A DNA stretch of 64,000 bases from Paenibacillus tyrphae (lineage in GTDB: Bacteria; Bacillota; Bacilli; Paenibacillales; NBRC-103111): NCBI RefSeq assembly GCF_027925525.1, contig NZ_BSDJ01000033.1, positions 1-64,000 of the forward strand, written 5' to 3'. Shown here in pieces: positions 15,960 to 24,556 of this stretch. The translations under genes were made by a program, and so were the position numbers. Within the stretch, counting starts at the first letter, position 1. Every line of letters starts with the position of its first letter. Below the pieces are notes generated by a model. That model was not told the origin of the DNA. It did not search any database and worked only from the letters and a program-made list of their open reading frames with translations.

Positions 15960-16751
15960 CTAAATCCGCATTCGCGTTCCATCCTGCATCTTATCGACAA
16001 AAGGCTTGATCTGCCGCTCAATCCACCGGGAAATGCCGGGATGCGGCAGCAGCGCTTCTCCATTGTACCGATATGAATAACCCTGCAAACGCTCCGGGAT
16101 GACCTCTTCGGTAAAATACCCCTCGCTCAGGAACAGCGGCGCCACAATGACCGTATGCTCCGGCTTGCGCTTTCGCCAATGCTCCATCCGGTCCGGAATC
16201 TGGTTCGGCAGCAGCATCGCCGAAGCCGCTTCATCGAAGCCGCCGAGCCGCTTCAAGCGCTCCGCCAGCCGCTCCAGTCCCCGCCGCCATCGCTGATGGA
16301 AGCCGTTCTCGATGCTCCCGTGGCCGACGAGCAGCACCGTTTCGCGTTCCGGGTCCGTTGACAGCGCTTTGATTTTCGCATAGACGATCTCGGCAATCAC
16401 CGGGTCGTCGTCGATCGGCGTCGTCAAGTGAATGCGTGCCCGAATAGCGAACGGCTTCATGTCCGTCGGCAGCTGCGGCGCTTTCTTGGCGCCCAGCGCA
16501 TAAGCGATCTCGTCGATGTGCGTGCTGCCGGACGAGACGAAGAGCGGGACGACGACGATATTCGTAACGCCGAGCGACTCCAGGTGCGTGATGCCGTCCT
16601 GGATCAGGCGTCCTTCCACAATTTCCAGAAAGGAGGAAAAGACCGGTATTTCCGTAGGGAGCCGCACGGCGCCAACCGCTTCGTCCACCAGGCGAACCCA
16701 CGACTCGCTCCGGGACCCGTGACTTATCACTAATATACCGTATTTTACCAC
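15960..16751 (-). CDS. CbiX/SirB-type sirohydrochlorin chelatase
   Basis: The 263-aa protein has the tandem-domain CbiX architecture. The first half has ILVISHGSRSESWVRLVDE and FSSFLEIVEGRL. The second has LLVGHGSIENGFHQRW and VIVAPLFLSEGYFTEEVIPERL. The two HG motifs contribute the metal-binding histidines. Such enzymes insert cobalt or iron into sirohydrochlorin (cobalamin or siroheme synthesis). The GTG start is chosen because GGGAGGG lies 7 bases before it. No other tetrapyrrole genes are nearby, so the metal is uncertain. Confidence 0.8.
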   Translation of the reverse strand: MVKYGILVISHGSRSESWVRLVDEAVGAVRLPTEIPVFSSFLEIVEGRLIQDGITHLESLGVTNIVVVPLFVSSGSTHIDEIAYALGAKKAPQLPTDMKPFAIRARIHLTTPIDDDPVIAEIVYAKIKALSTDPERETVLLVGHGSIENGFHQRWRRGLERLAERLKRLGGFDEAASAMLLPNQIPDRMEHWRKRKPEHTVIVAPLFLSEGYFTEEVIPERLQGYSYRYNGEALLPHPGISRWIERQIKPFVDKMQDGTRMRI

Positions 16752-16905
16752 ACCGTATCCCTCCCGGGTGAAAAAGATCGTGTCCCGCAGCATGGCTTCC
16801 AGCCGCACGAACACGAAAAATCCCACTCCACCGGCCCGGCGAGAAGGATTTGTTCGAGTGCTCCGTTGTAATCGAGTCCGGACGCGGTAAGAGGTAACGT
16901 TCGTT

Positions 16906-17196
16906 TTACCTTCCCAGGCGCTCCAGCGTCATTTTGTAGCCGTCGTTGCCGTAGTTCAAGCAGCGCTTGACACGCGAGATTGTCGCCGTGCTGGCGCCGG
17001 TTTCCGCTTCAATCTGGTTATAGGTATTGCCCTTGCGCAGCATGCGGGCGACCTCGAGCCGCTGCGACAGCGACTGGATTTCGTTCACCGTGCACAAATC
17101 GTCAAAAAACACATAGCATTCTTCTATATCCTTAAGTGTCAGGATCGCCTCGAATAATTGGTCGATCGCTTTATCATTCAACTTTTTCAGCTGCAT
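16906..17196 (-). CDS. yerC: YerC/YecD family TrpR-related DNA-binding protein
   Basis: The 96-aa protein is a complete TrpR-like helix-turn-helix: helices around LFEAILTLKDIEECYVFFDDLC, then SLSQRLEVARMLRKGNTYNQIEAETGASTATISRVKRCL. Length and sequence match Bacillus YerC, a conserved regulator of unclear targets. It stands alone with GC-rich neighbours. Bases 17197-17481 upstream carry no other gene. Confidence 0.85.
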   Translation of the reverse strand: MQLKKLNDKAIDQLFEAILTLKDIEECYVFFDDLCTVNEIQSLSQRLEVARMLRKGNTYNQIEAETGASTATISRVKRCLNYGNDGYKMTLERLGR

Positions 17197-17481
17197 TACG
17201 AATTTTCAACCCCTTGATGGTCTGCTAAGATCGATGAATTTCCAATTCCATAACCTATTTCGACATCTGGGAGTGAATTCCTCCCTTTAAGTTAGCAAAA
17301 CGTTGCTATTTTTATGCGGTGACGAACTAAACCGAAACTGGGCAAAAATCATAAAAATCGTGACAGGAGTCCAATCCAATCATTTGCCCATCACATACAG
17401 TATACTAGGAAACCGCCTATAGAGGAAAGTGCGACAAGGTGAACTTTGCGACATTACTATGAATAAAAGGGTTGTGAAACG

Positions 17482-18030
17482 ATGAGATATCCAAGACAAA
17501 TGATTGGCAACCGAGGCATGACGCCCTATCCGCGTGCCGTCACGTACGCGCATCCGCATGCCTCGCCCCAGGTGTACGCTCCGGGCCAGCAGCAGGTATT
17601 TACGCGCAGTCTTACGCCTGCCGCAGGTATGGGTGCAGGCAATCCGTACGGGAATTTCGGAGAATTCGGCGGCGGCGGCCCGATGGCTTTGCAGCCGGGG
17701 GCCGAACCGGAGGGCGGCGGTCTTCTCTCCTCGCTGTTCGGAGGAGGAGGCGGTGCAACGGGCACGGCAGGGGGCGGCGGAGGCTTTAATGTCGAGCAGG
17801 TCAAAGGCCTCATCGACAAGCTCGGCGGAGTGGAAGGCATCGTAGAGACCTTCAACAAAGTGCAAAAAATGGTGCAGAGCGTCCAGCAATTTGCCCCGAT
17901 GCTGAAGGTGCTGCTCGGTTCCTTCGGCAAAAAAGATACGGCCGCCTCCAAGAGCGGGGGCAACAGGTCAGGCAGAAGACGGCGCAGACGGCGGGGAACG
18001 GCGCAAGGCCGCAGACGGGCGCGCAAATAG
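17482..18030 (+). CDS. VrrA/YqfQ-like low-complexity protein
   Basis: The 182-aa protein has a Pro/Gln/Gly-rich N-terminal half, a central helical segment (VEQVKGLIDKLGGVEGIVETFNKVQKMVQSVQQFAPML) and a very basic tail with a run of eight arginines. This layout fits the VrrA/YqfQ family of Bacillales, often spore-associated. The assignment rests on architecture, and a YppG-like coat protein is an alternative. Poly-Arg ends suggest nucleic acid or spore-component binding. A strong hairpin terminator follows. Confidence 0.55.
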   Translation: MRYPRQMIGNRGMTPYPRAVTYAHPHASPQVYAPGQQQVFTRSLTPAAGMGAGNPYGNFGEFGGGGPMALQPGAEPEGGGLLSSLFGGGGGATGTAGGGGGFNVEQVKGLIDKLGGVEGIVETFNKVQKMVQSVQQFAPMLKVLLGSFGKKDTAASKSGGNRSGRRRRRRRGTAQGRRRARK

Positions 18031-18074
18031 CCGCCCGGTCACGTCGTCCGCTGGCCGCTAGGCTTGAAACGACC

Positions 18075-18123
18075 AAAACCGGCTGTGCTCCCGTATGAAT
18101 ACGGTTCGGGCGCAGCCGGTTTG
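18075..18123. terminator. Hairpin terminator
   Basis: AAAACCGGCTG pairs with CAGCCGGTTT around a GC-rich inner arm, ending the VrrA/YqfQ-like gene. The remaining bases to 18297 hold the namA leader only. Confidence 0.75.
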
Positions 18124-18297
18124 CTGCTTGGCCTGCGCTATGCGCAAGCTTTGCAGCCTGCCACCATATCTTGCTCGAACCTTGCGCACAACCTTTTGCC
18201 ATCACGCCGAATTACTGCTAAACTAAGATAAGTAGTATACATCATGTAACCAGCTAATCATAGTATAGATAACAATAGCAAAGGATGTGGAAAAAGC

Positions 18298-19305
18298 ATG
18301 CTGTTCACTTCTTACCCGCTGCAAAAGTTGACGCTCAAAAACCGGATTGTGATGTCGCCGATGTGTATGTACTCCTGCCTCGATGAAACGGGCCGCGTCA
18401 CGGATTGGCACAAGATCCATTACCCGGCCCGCGCCGTCGGCCAAGTCGGACTCATCATCGTGGAAGCGTCGGCCGTCACGCCTCAGGGGCGCATCTCGCC
18501 TTACGACCTCGGCATTTGGAGCGACGATCAGGTGCCGGGCCTGCGCGAGCTGACCGGGCTTGTGCACGGACAAGGCTCCCATATCGGCATCCAGTTGGCC
18601 CATGCCGGGCGCAAAGCCGTGCTGGACGGGCCCATTATCGCGCCGTCGGCGATTCCGTTCGACGACAAGTCGAAGACGCCGGAAGCGATGACCGCGCAGC
18701 AGATCGCCGAGACCGTCGAAGCGTTCAAGGCGGCCGCCGCTCGGGCGAAGGAAGCGGACTTCGACGTCGTCGAGATCCATGCCGCGCACGGCTACCTGAT
18801 CAACGAGTTCCTGTCGCCGCTGTCGAACCGCCGCGAGGACGAATACGGCGGAGACCGCGACGGCCGCTACCGGTTCCTGCGCGAGATCATCGACAGCGTC
18901 AAGACCGTATGGGACGGACCACTGCTGGTCCGCATCTCTGCGCACGATTACCATCCGGATGGCCTCACGCCGGAAGATTACGTCTACTACGCCCGCTTGA
19001 TGAAGGCGCAAGGCGTCGACTTGATCGACGTCAGCTCCGGTGCCGTCGTCAGCGGTCCGCCGAAGGTATATCCGGGCTATCAGGTTCCGTTCGCTGAGCA
19101 GATCCGCCGCAGTGCGGACGTGCCTACCGGAGCTGTCGGCTTGATTACGCAGGCCGAGCAGGCGGAGGAGATTTTGCAGAACGGCCGCGCCGACCTGATC
19201 TTCCTCGGCCGCGAGCTGCTGCGCGATCCGTTCTGGGCCCGCACCGCCGCCAAACAGCTGCGTGCGGAGCTCGCCCCGCCCAAGCAATATACGCGCGGCT
19301 GGTAA
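18298..19305 (+). CDS. namA: NADPH dehydrogenase (Old Yellow Enzyme, YqjM type)
   Basis: The 335-aa flavoprotein reduces activated C=C bonds with NADPH. It has the bacterial OYE features: [15 protein letters not shown] with the redox-tuning Cys, [11 protein letters not shown], the catalytic [17 protein letters not shown] segment with His pair and Tyr, NRREDEYGG, and the FMN phosphate site [13 protein letters not shown]. Length matches YqjM (338 aa). The C-terminal Arg finger is present in the QYTRGW end, typical of this thermophilic-like subclass. Probable role is oxidative or xenobiotic stress. Monocistronic with a terminator on each side. Confidence 0.93.
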   Translation: MLFTSYPLQKLTLKNRIVMSPMCMYSCLDETGRVTDWHKIHYPARAVGQVGLIIVEASAVTPQGRISPYDLGIWSDDQVPGLRELTGLVHGQGSHIGIQLAHAGRKAVLDGPIIAPSAIPFDDKSKTPEAMTAQQIAETVEAFKAAAARAKEADFDVVEIHAAHGYLINEFLSPLSNRREDEYGGDRDGRYRFLREIIDSVKTVWDGPLLVRISAHDYHPDGLTPEDYVYYARLMKAQGVDLIDVSSGAVVSGPPKVYPGYQVPFAEQIRRSADVPTGAVGLITQAEQAEEILQNGRADLIFLGRELLRDPFWARTAAKQLRAELAPPKQYTRGW

Positions 19306-19343
19306 GCCTTAGTCCAGCGCGTCACAGCATGAACCCAAACCGC

Positions 19344-19403
19344 AAAAAGCCGGCAGGCTCCCGCGACGCTATAAGCTCGTCGCAGGGCCGGTCCGGCTTT
19401 TTT
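19344..19403. terminator. Hairpin terminator after namA
   Basis: AAAAAGCCGG and CCGGCTTTTTT form the outer stem of a long GC-rich hairpin, with T-run on the plus strand and a complementary A-run that could also stop minus-strand transcription from the gapB side. Confidence 0.8.
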
Positions 19404-19448
19404 CTTATGCTGCTATATTGATCTGGCTGTTTATATCGAACAGGCGCG

Positions 19449-19622
19449 TCAAGCTTCGAAGACGGTGTGTGATCCGGCTGACCCGTCCGCTACCAGGGAA
19501 CGTCCCCGGCCGTCCAAGCAGTGATCATGACTGCATTCGCTGTAATACACCGTAACTTTTCGCGTATCCTGCGTACCGATGACTTGATGGCAATGCTTGC
19601 ACAGAATCGTCCCGAGGTGCAC
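19449..19622 (-). CDS. SR1P-like GapA-binding zinc peptide
   Basis: The 57-aa product contains LGTILCKHCHQVI followed by KVTVYYSECSHDHC, the two Cys pairs and spacing of SR1P. In B. subtilis that is the 39-aa peptide encoded by the SR1 RNA, which binds GapA. A GGAG six bases before the GTG gives the start. It begins 11 bases after the stop of a GapB-type dehydrogenase gene, so the two are very likely cotranscribed. The C-terminus is about 18 residues longer than in B. subtilis. A functional link to glyceraldehyde-3-phosphate dehydrogenase is inferred from homology and position. Confidence 0.7.
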   Translation of the reverse strand: MHLGTILCKHCHQVIGTQDTRKVTVYYSECSHDHCLDGRGRSLVADGSAGSHTVFEA

Positions 19623-19633
19623 TTCCTTCTCCA

Positions 19634-20680
19634 CTACACGAGGGCTTCTTTCCACGCTTCATCGCTCTCCTTTTTCATGGTTTCGGAAACAACTTTCGCC
19701 AAATCCATTACCCGGCTCGCATACGCCCATTCGTTATCGTACCAAGCCAGCACTTTGATCTGATCCCCAGCCACCATCAGCGACTGGCCGTCAATGACCG
19801 CCGATTGATCGCAGCCGATAAAATCCGAAGACACGAGCGGCTCGTTGCTGTAGCCCAAATAGCGGGCCATCGGGCCTTCCGCCGCTTGGCGGAACGCCGC
19901 CTGCACTTCCTCCAGCTGAACCGGCCGCTTCACCTGTACGGTGAGGTCGACCAGCGATACGTCCGGCGTCGGAACGCGGACCGAGATGCCGTTCACGTGC
20001 GGCGCAAGGTGCGGCAGCACGTCGATCAGCGCTTTACCTACGCCCGTGCTCGTCGGAATGATCGACTGCGTGCAGGCGCGCGCGCGGCGCAAATCGGAAT
20101 GCGGGTTGTCCATGTGCTTCTGGTCGTTCGTGTACGAATGAACGGTCGTCATCCAGCCGTTCTTCACTTGGAACGCCTGATCCAGCACATGCAGCACCGG
20201 AGCGACGCAGTTCGTCGTGCAGGACGCGGCCGACAGTAGCGTGTGCTCCTTGGCGTTGTAACGGTCGTCGTTGACGCCCATAACGACAGTCAAGTCCATG
20301 TGCTTGCCCGGCGCCGTAATCAGCACCTTGCTCGCGCCAGCCGTCAGGTGCCGCGAAGCGCCTTCCCGGTCGTTGAACTTGCCTGTCGCGTCGATGGCCA
20401 GTTCCACGCCGAGGTCTTTCCACGAAATGGCTGCCGGGTCGCGCTCGAACACGATGCGGATGCGCTTACCGTTAATGATAAGATCGTTTCCTTCCTCGCG
20501 GATATCGGCCTTCCATGTTCCATGTATGGTGTCATATTTGAGCAAATGGGCAATCGTGCCCGCTGGGTATAGTGAGTTAATCGCTTGCAGGCCCATCCCG
20601 TTCTCATCCGTATCAAAAGCGCGGCGAACCAGCAATCTGCCGATCCTTCCCATCCCGCTTACGCCAATTGTTCCTGTCAT
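19634..20680 (-). CDS. gapB: Glyceraldehyde-3-phosphate dehydrogenase, GapB type
   Basis: This 348-aa enzyme interconverts glyceraldehyde-3-phosphate and 1,3-bisphosphoglycerate. Cys154 in SAASCTTNC is the catalytic cysteine. GMGRIGRLL is the dinucleotide-binding loop, slightly altered from the usual GFGRIGR. AINSLYPAGTIAHLLKYDTIHG matches the gluconeogenic GapB rather than GapA: the Asp that fixes NAD preference in GapA is Ser36 here, predicting NADP use. DLRRARACTQSIIPTSTG is also GapB-like. GGGAGGGG precedes the ATG. An SR1P-like gene follows in the same operon. In B. subtilis gapB is repressed on glucose; no operator was identified here. Confidence 0.88.
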   Translation of the reverse strand: MTGTIGVSGMGRIGRLLVRRAFDTDENGMGLQAINSLYPAGTIAHLLKYDTIHGTWKADIREEGNDLIINGKRIRIVFERDPAAISWKDLGVELAIDATGKFNDREGASRHLTAGASKVLITAPGKHMDLTVVMGVNDDRYNAKEHTLLSAASCTTNCVAPVLHVLDQAFQVKNGWMTTVHSYTNDQKHMDNPHSDLRRARACTQSIIPTSTGVGKALIDVLPHLAPHVNGISVRVPTPDVSLVDLTVQVKRPVQLEEVQAAFRQAAEGPMARYLGYSNEPLVSSDFIGCDQSAVIDGQSLMVAGDQIKVLAWYDNEWAYASRVMDLAKVVSETMKKESDEAWKEALV

Positions 20681-20840
20681 TCCGGTACCCCTCCCAAGCT
20701 TGCTGTTGGTTTTGCAACGTCTATATATAATGTATAACATATATTCAAATAGTACACAATAAATATTTTCATTACATTTTTGTGACGACATATAATCCGA
20801 CACGGAAAGCCTAATCCAACCACAAGCCGACAAAAAGAAA

Positions 20841-20863
20841 AAAGCTGCCCGCGGCAGCCTTTT
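20841..20863. terminator. Hairpin terminator after the GNAT gene
   Basis: GCTGCC and GGCAGC with a CGC loop and flanking A/T runs. It ends the minus-strand GNAT gene and insulates gapB, whose own leader occupies 20681-20840. Confidence 0.8.
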
Positions 20864-20878
20864 CCGATTCATAGCAAT

Positions 20879-21319
20879 CTATTTATCATTCCTCATCCAT
20901 ACCATCCGGTACTCTTCCGTCGACGTCGCTTCGTCGATCATTTCCTCTTCGATGTGAAAGCCTTGCTTCTCATAGAAGCGGACAGCACGCTCGTTCTCGC
21001 GGTACACCTGCAGCCGGATCGCGGTCCGGTCTTGTTTGACATGGTCGAGCAGTTGCTTGCCCAGCCCTTTCTTGTGATGCCTGCTATCGATAAACAAGGC
21101 GGCCAGGTAGTCGTCCACCATGGATACAAACCCTGCGACGTGTCCGTCTTCCTCGATCACAGCCGTGTCTGCCATCGGCAAATACTTCGTCTTCATCTCT
21201 TCCGCATTCGTCCGCCAATATTCCGCATCGATAAACGGATGGGCGGTCAAGGATTCCTGCAGCCACAGCTCAACTAAAATATCAAGATCTTGGGGACCGC
21301 TCGGTCGGATGCTGCTCAT
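20879..21319 (-). CDS. GNAT-family N-acetyltransferase
   Basis: The 146-aa product shows the GNAT fold in order: IRPSGPQDLDILVELW, VAGFVSMVDDYLAALFID, the acetyl-CoA loop SRHHKKGLGKQLLDHVK, and ENERAVRFYEKQGFHIEEE. It resembles YjaB-like acetyltransferases. The substrate cannot be read from sequence. Monocistronic, with its own terminator. Confidence 0.85.
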   Translation of the reverse strand: MSSIRPSGPQDLDILVELWLQESLTAHPFIDAEYWRTNAEEMKTKYLPMADTAVIEEDGHVAGFVSMVDDYLAALFIDSRHHKKGLGKQLLDHVKQDRTAIRLQVYRENERAVRFYEKQGFHIEEEMIDEATSTEEYRMVWMRNDK

Positions 21320-21413
21320 TTGGACAGTTCACTCCTGCTTGTTCGTTTTTCGAATCGTTCTCATCGCGACAATGCGCGCTCGATTTCCGGGAGAAAGCCT
21401 ATCGGCTAAGCGG

Positions 21414-22880
21414 CTATCGTTTATTCCGGTCCATATACCAGCGCGCCAGCTCCCGCGCCTCTTGCTCCGGCAAGCCCGCCAGACGGAAAAATGCGCCTCG
21501 TCCGCCCGACGCTACAGCAATTTGCAAGGTGGACAAGCCGAGCCTGCGCTGAAGCGGCCCGATCTCCACACTGACGGACTGCACCCGCGACAGCGGGATA
21601 ACCGCCGTCGTCTTCGCCAACCGGCGGAAACGCAAGACGAGCATCCGGCCTTCCCGACTCCAGCCTGCGCTCCGGTACCTCCACCCTTGCCAGATCATGA
21701 CGAGCGGGCACAGCAGCAGCCCGGCATAGGCCCATGGGGCGATCAAACCGGCGGCTGCCGCAGCCAGCGCCAGCACGAGCGGAGCAGGCAGCGCATAGCA
21801 CCACAGCGCCCGCCGCGGCAGCGGATGATGCTTCAGCGAAGCCGGAACCTCAAATTGAGGCGTCATCCGCCTCACGAATTCGCCGATCTCGCGATTGCGG
21901 AGCAGTGGGAACAAATGCGCGTTCTCCCCTTTTTGTGCGCCATAGCCGACGGTTTCGGCATAAAGTGCCGAATAGCCGAAAAGCTGCCACAGCGGCTCCT
22001 CCACGATGCGGATCGCCTGAATCCGGCGGAGCGGTACAGTCACTTGCCGGCGTTCCAGCAAGCCTCGGGTCAGAAGCAGCTTGTTTTCTTTGCGCGTAAT
22101 TGTAAAGTTTGCGAACTTCAAGACGGACGCGATCGCCGCAATCATCCAAGCCACCAGCAAAATACCCAGTGCGAACAAAGGGATCATCGCCGCATCGAGC
22201 GCATTCCACAAGTAACGATACACATGGAAATCCGGAAACAGCTCGTCAAGCTTGCCCATGGCCGCCGCCAGCAAAGAAACGGACACCCCGAATCCACCCG
22301 TGGTCAGCGCGGCGATGAACAAGCTTCCGGCCGGAAGCTTGTAGGTCAACCGCAGCTTGGAAGGCTCGCTCCCGGCAGATAAGACCCCGGGCTCGGGCTG
22401 CCCTTGATCTTTACCTTGACCATGAGGCGCTTTCCCCGGCTCCAGCATGTTCCGCAGCCGCGCGGCATCCCCGCGGGCGAGCGCCGAGAATACCGCCTCC
22501 GGCTTCTGGCCCCCGGCGGTCTGTACCTCGACGCGGACGAGTCCGAGCAAGCGGTGCAGCACTCCCTCCGTCACATCGACGGACTGGATACGCTCCAGCG
22601 GGATGAACGTCTTTTTTTGCACGAATACGCCCTGCGTCACCTTAAGCTGCTCGTCCGACACCTCGTACCGGAACCGGCGCCAGGACAAAAATCCCCATAC
22701 GATGGAGCCTACCAACGCAGCCAAACTCCAACCGACTTGAAAATAAAGCGGGGTACCTGACCCGGAACGCGAATGCTTGGAAAGAAAAATCACGATGAGC
22801 GGAACGATGAGTCCTTTGACGATCTGCAGCGAGACGAATACGGCGGCAAACGGGTGAAGCCTTCCCTCAGAGGTCTTCAT
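21414..22880 (-). CDS. YdbT-like membrane protein with bacterial PH domains
   Basis: The 488-aa protein has paired membrane segments near the N-terminus, in the middle and before the last third. Each is followed by a bPH2-type domain (RYEVSDEQLKVTQGVFVQKKTFIPLERIQSVDV, then FTITRKENKLLLTRGLLERRQ, then SAGWSREGRMLVLRF). The IPLERIQSV-type repeats are the family signature. Function is unknown; homologues are membrane proteins linked to envelope stress and peptide resistance. It overlaps the smaller YdbS-like gene by 14 bases, so they are translationally coupled. Confidence 0.85.
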   Translation of the reverse strand: MKTSEGRLHPFAAVFVSLQIVKGLIVPLIVIFLSKHSRSGSGTPLYFQVGWSLAALVGSIVWGFLSWRRFRYEVSDEQLKVTQGVFVQKKTFIPLERIQSVDVTEGVLHRLLGLVRVEVQTAGGQKPEAVFSALARGDAARLRNMLEPGKAPHGQGKDQGQPEPGVLSAGSEPSKLRLTYKLPAGSLFIAALTTGGFGVSVSLLAAAMGKLDELFPDFHVYRYLWNALDAAMIPLFALGILLVAWMIAAIASVLKFANFTITRKENKLLLTRGLLERRQVTVPLRRIQAIRIVEEPLWQLFGYSALYAETVGYGAQKGENAHLFPLLRNREIGEFVRRMTPQFEVPASLKHHPLPRRALWCYALPAPLVLALAAAAAGLIAPWAYAGLLLCPLVMIWQGWRYRSAGWSREGRMLVLRFRRLAKTTAVIPLSRVQSVSVEIGPLQRRLGLSTLQIAVASGGRGAFFRLAGLPEQEARELARWYMDRNKR

Positions 22881-23343
22881 GGGACACCTTCGCCAGCTCC
22901 GCAATCCGCACGCGCAGCACTTCCGCCGTCTCGCTGGTCAGCGCGGGAATCTGATGGCTGCCTGCCGCCGTGGAGAACGTAATGCCCGCCAGCCCGTAGG
23001 CCCGCAGCAGCGGACCTTGATGCGTATCGACATGCTGGATGCGCACCATCGGAATGAGCGTCCGCTTGACGAACATGACCCCTTGCTGCAGCATAATTTC
23101 GTCTTCCCGCACCTCGTAACGCCACCGTTTCCAGCGCAGCTCGGGCATGACAAGAACCGTCAGGACGATTTCCGCCAGCACGCCCGCCACGAGCACAACG
23201 GGAATCCACCCCGGCCAATGAAAGCGATGCGCGAGATAAAATACGGCGGCGGCCAGCAGAGCGGAAACCGTCGAAGCGATGAATCCGCTCCATCTCCAGA
23301 CGATGATGGCTTTGCGGTCAATTTGTTCCTGCGGCTCGATCAT
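22867..23343 (-). CDS. YdbS-like membrane protein with one bacterial PH domain
   Basis: The 158-aa protein has two membrane segments (about residues 19-37 and 45-63) and one bPH2 domain (RYEVREDEIMLQQGVMFVKRTLIPMVRIQHVDTHQG). It is the usual partner of the YdbT-like protein and is encoded immediately before it; the pair probably forms one membrane complex. Confidence 0.85.
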   Translation of the reverse strand: MIEPQEQIDRKAIIVWRWSGFIASTVSALLAAAVFYLAHRFHWPGWIPVVLVAGVLAEIVLTVLVMPELRWKRWRYEVREDEIMLQQGVMFVKRTLIPMVRIQHVDTHQGPLLRAYGLAGITFSTAAGSHQIPALTSETAEVLRVRIAELAKVSHEDL

Positions 23344-23425
23344 TCGATTTCACTCCAATACGTGGCAAAAAGCTCTATCGTTTTATTATCGAACAAACGG
23401 GTCCGCTCTGCAAGGAATTCCGGAC

Positions 23426-23460
23426 ACAAAAACACCTGCCGGACGGAACCGACAGGTGCC
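23426..23460. terminator. Terminator of the GH88/ABC operon
   Basis: CACCTGCCGG pairs with CCGACAGGTG. On the minus strand it is followed by GTTTTTG, so it ends the carbohydrate operon reading leftward from 30.3 kb. Confidence 0.8.
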
Positions 23461-23479
23461 AAAGGAAGCGGCATCCCGC

Positions 23480-24556
23480 TTAACTGGTACGCCTTGCGTG
23501 CCGCAAACCTTCCATCAGCAGCAGCAAGGCGAGAGCTTGCCCATAGGTCATCGGCGAGAGCGGGATGTCCTTGTAGAACTGCGCGTCGCCGCCGACCGGC
23601 GTGCCGTACGAGACCTGCCGTACGATCCCGTATTCGTCGATCTGCGCCAGCACCGCGCGCAGCGCTTTGCCGCCGGCTTCCGCATACGACGGGCTCAAGT
23701 ACCCTTGGCGCACGCCCTTCAGCATGCCGTAGCCGAACGCAGCCGCGCAGGACGCCTCCACGTACGACGACGGATCGTCCAGCACCGTATGCCACAGCCC
23801 GTCCCGGTGCTGCAGTGTGGCAAGCGCCTCCGCCTGGGCCCGCAGCGTATCAAGCAAATACCGTTTCAGTCCTTCCTCAAGCGGCACCATATCGAGAAAA
23901 TCAACGATGCCGCATGCGTACCAGCCGTTGCCCCGGCCCCAATGCACCGCGCCGTAATGGTGCCGGCCGTTGAAGTCCCAACCGTGGAAAAACAGCCCGC
24001 TTTTCACGTCGTACAAATACTTGATATGCACGAGCATTTGCCGCTTTGCTTCCTCCACGTATTCGGACCGCCCGAAATAGAGCCCGGCTTTCGCCAGAAA
24101 CAGCACGGTCATGAACAGCGTATCGATCAGCATCTGACCGTCGTTCGGATCGCCGGTAATCATATGCTGGAACGCGCCGTCGCCGGTGCGGATCAGCCCG
24201 TCCATCACCCAGCGGCTCCACTCGTCGCAGACGCGGATATAGTCCTGACGGCCCGTCAGCTCGCACAGCTTGACAAGCGTGAGCAGCGGCGCGCACGTAT
24301 TGACGTTCTTCTCCGGCAGACCTTCGCGAAGCCGGTCGTCGTACCAGCCGAGCAGAAAACGGAGCGCCTCCGGGTCTTTCGTTTCCTCGAAATATTGATA
24401 CATGCCGTACAAGCCGACGCCCTGCGGCCACTCCCACAAATTCATATCGATCAGACCGATCGGGTACTTTTCGTTCAAGCCCTCGTTCTTCATCGATTTC
24501 ATCGCCTTGGAGACGCGGGAGATCGCATCCAGCAGCGTCTGTTCCGTCACGGGCAT
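23480..24556 (-). CDS. GH88/GH105 unsaturated uronyl hydrolase (YteR-like)
   Basis: The 358-aa cytoplasmic enzyme has no signal peptide and shows the alpha/alpha barrel signature of the GH88/GH105 group: EKYPIGLIDMNLWEWPQGVGLYGMY, the catalytic Asp in MLIDTLFMTV, GAVHWGRGNGWYACGI and YVEASCAAAFGYGMLKG. These enzymes hydrate the unsaturated uronic acid left at oligosaccharide ends by polysaccharide lyases. YteR acts on rhamnogalacturonan disaccharides; the exact linkage here is inferred. AAAGGAGG precedes the ATG. It overlaps the upstream gene by 10 bases and is the last gene of the ABC-transporter operon. Confidence 0.85.
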   Translation of the reverse strand: MPVTEQTLLDAISRVSKAMKSMKNEGLNEKYPIGLIDMNLWEWPQGVGLYGMYQYFEETKDPEALRFLLGWYDDRLREGLPEKNVNTCAPLLTLVKLCELTGRQDYIRVCDEWSRWVMDGLIRTGDGAFQHMITGDPNDGQMLIDTLFMTVLFLAKAGLYFGRSEYVEEAKRQMLVHIKYLYDVKSGLFFHGWDFNGRHHYGAVHWGRGNGWYACGIVDFLDMVPLEEGLKRYLLDTLRAQAEALATLQHRDGLWHTVLDDPSSYVEASCAAAFGYGMLKGVRQGYLSPSYAEAGGKALRAVLAQIDEYGIVRQVSYGTPVGGDAQFYKDIPLSPMTYGQALALLLLMEGLRHARRTS

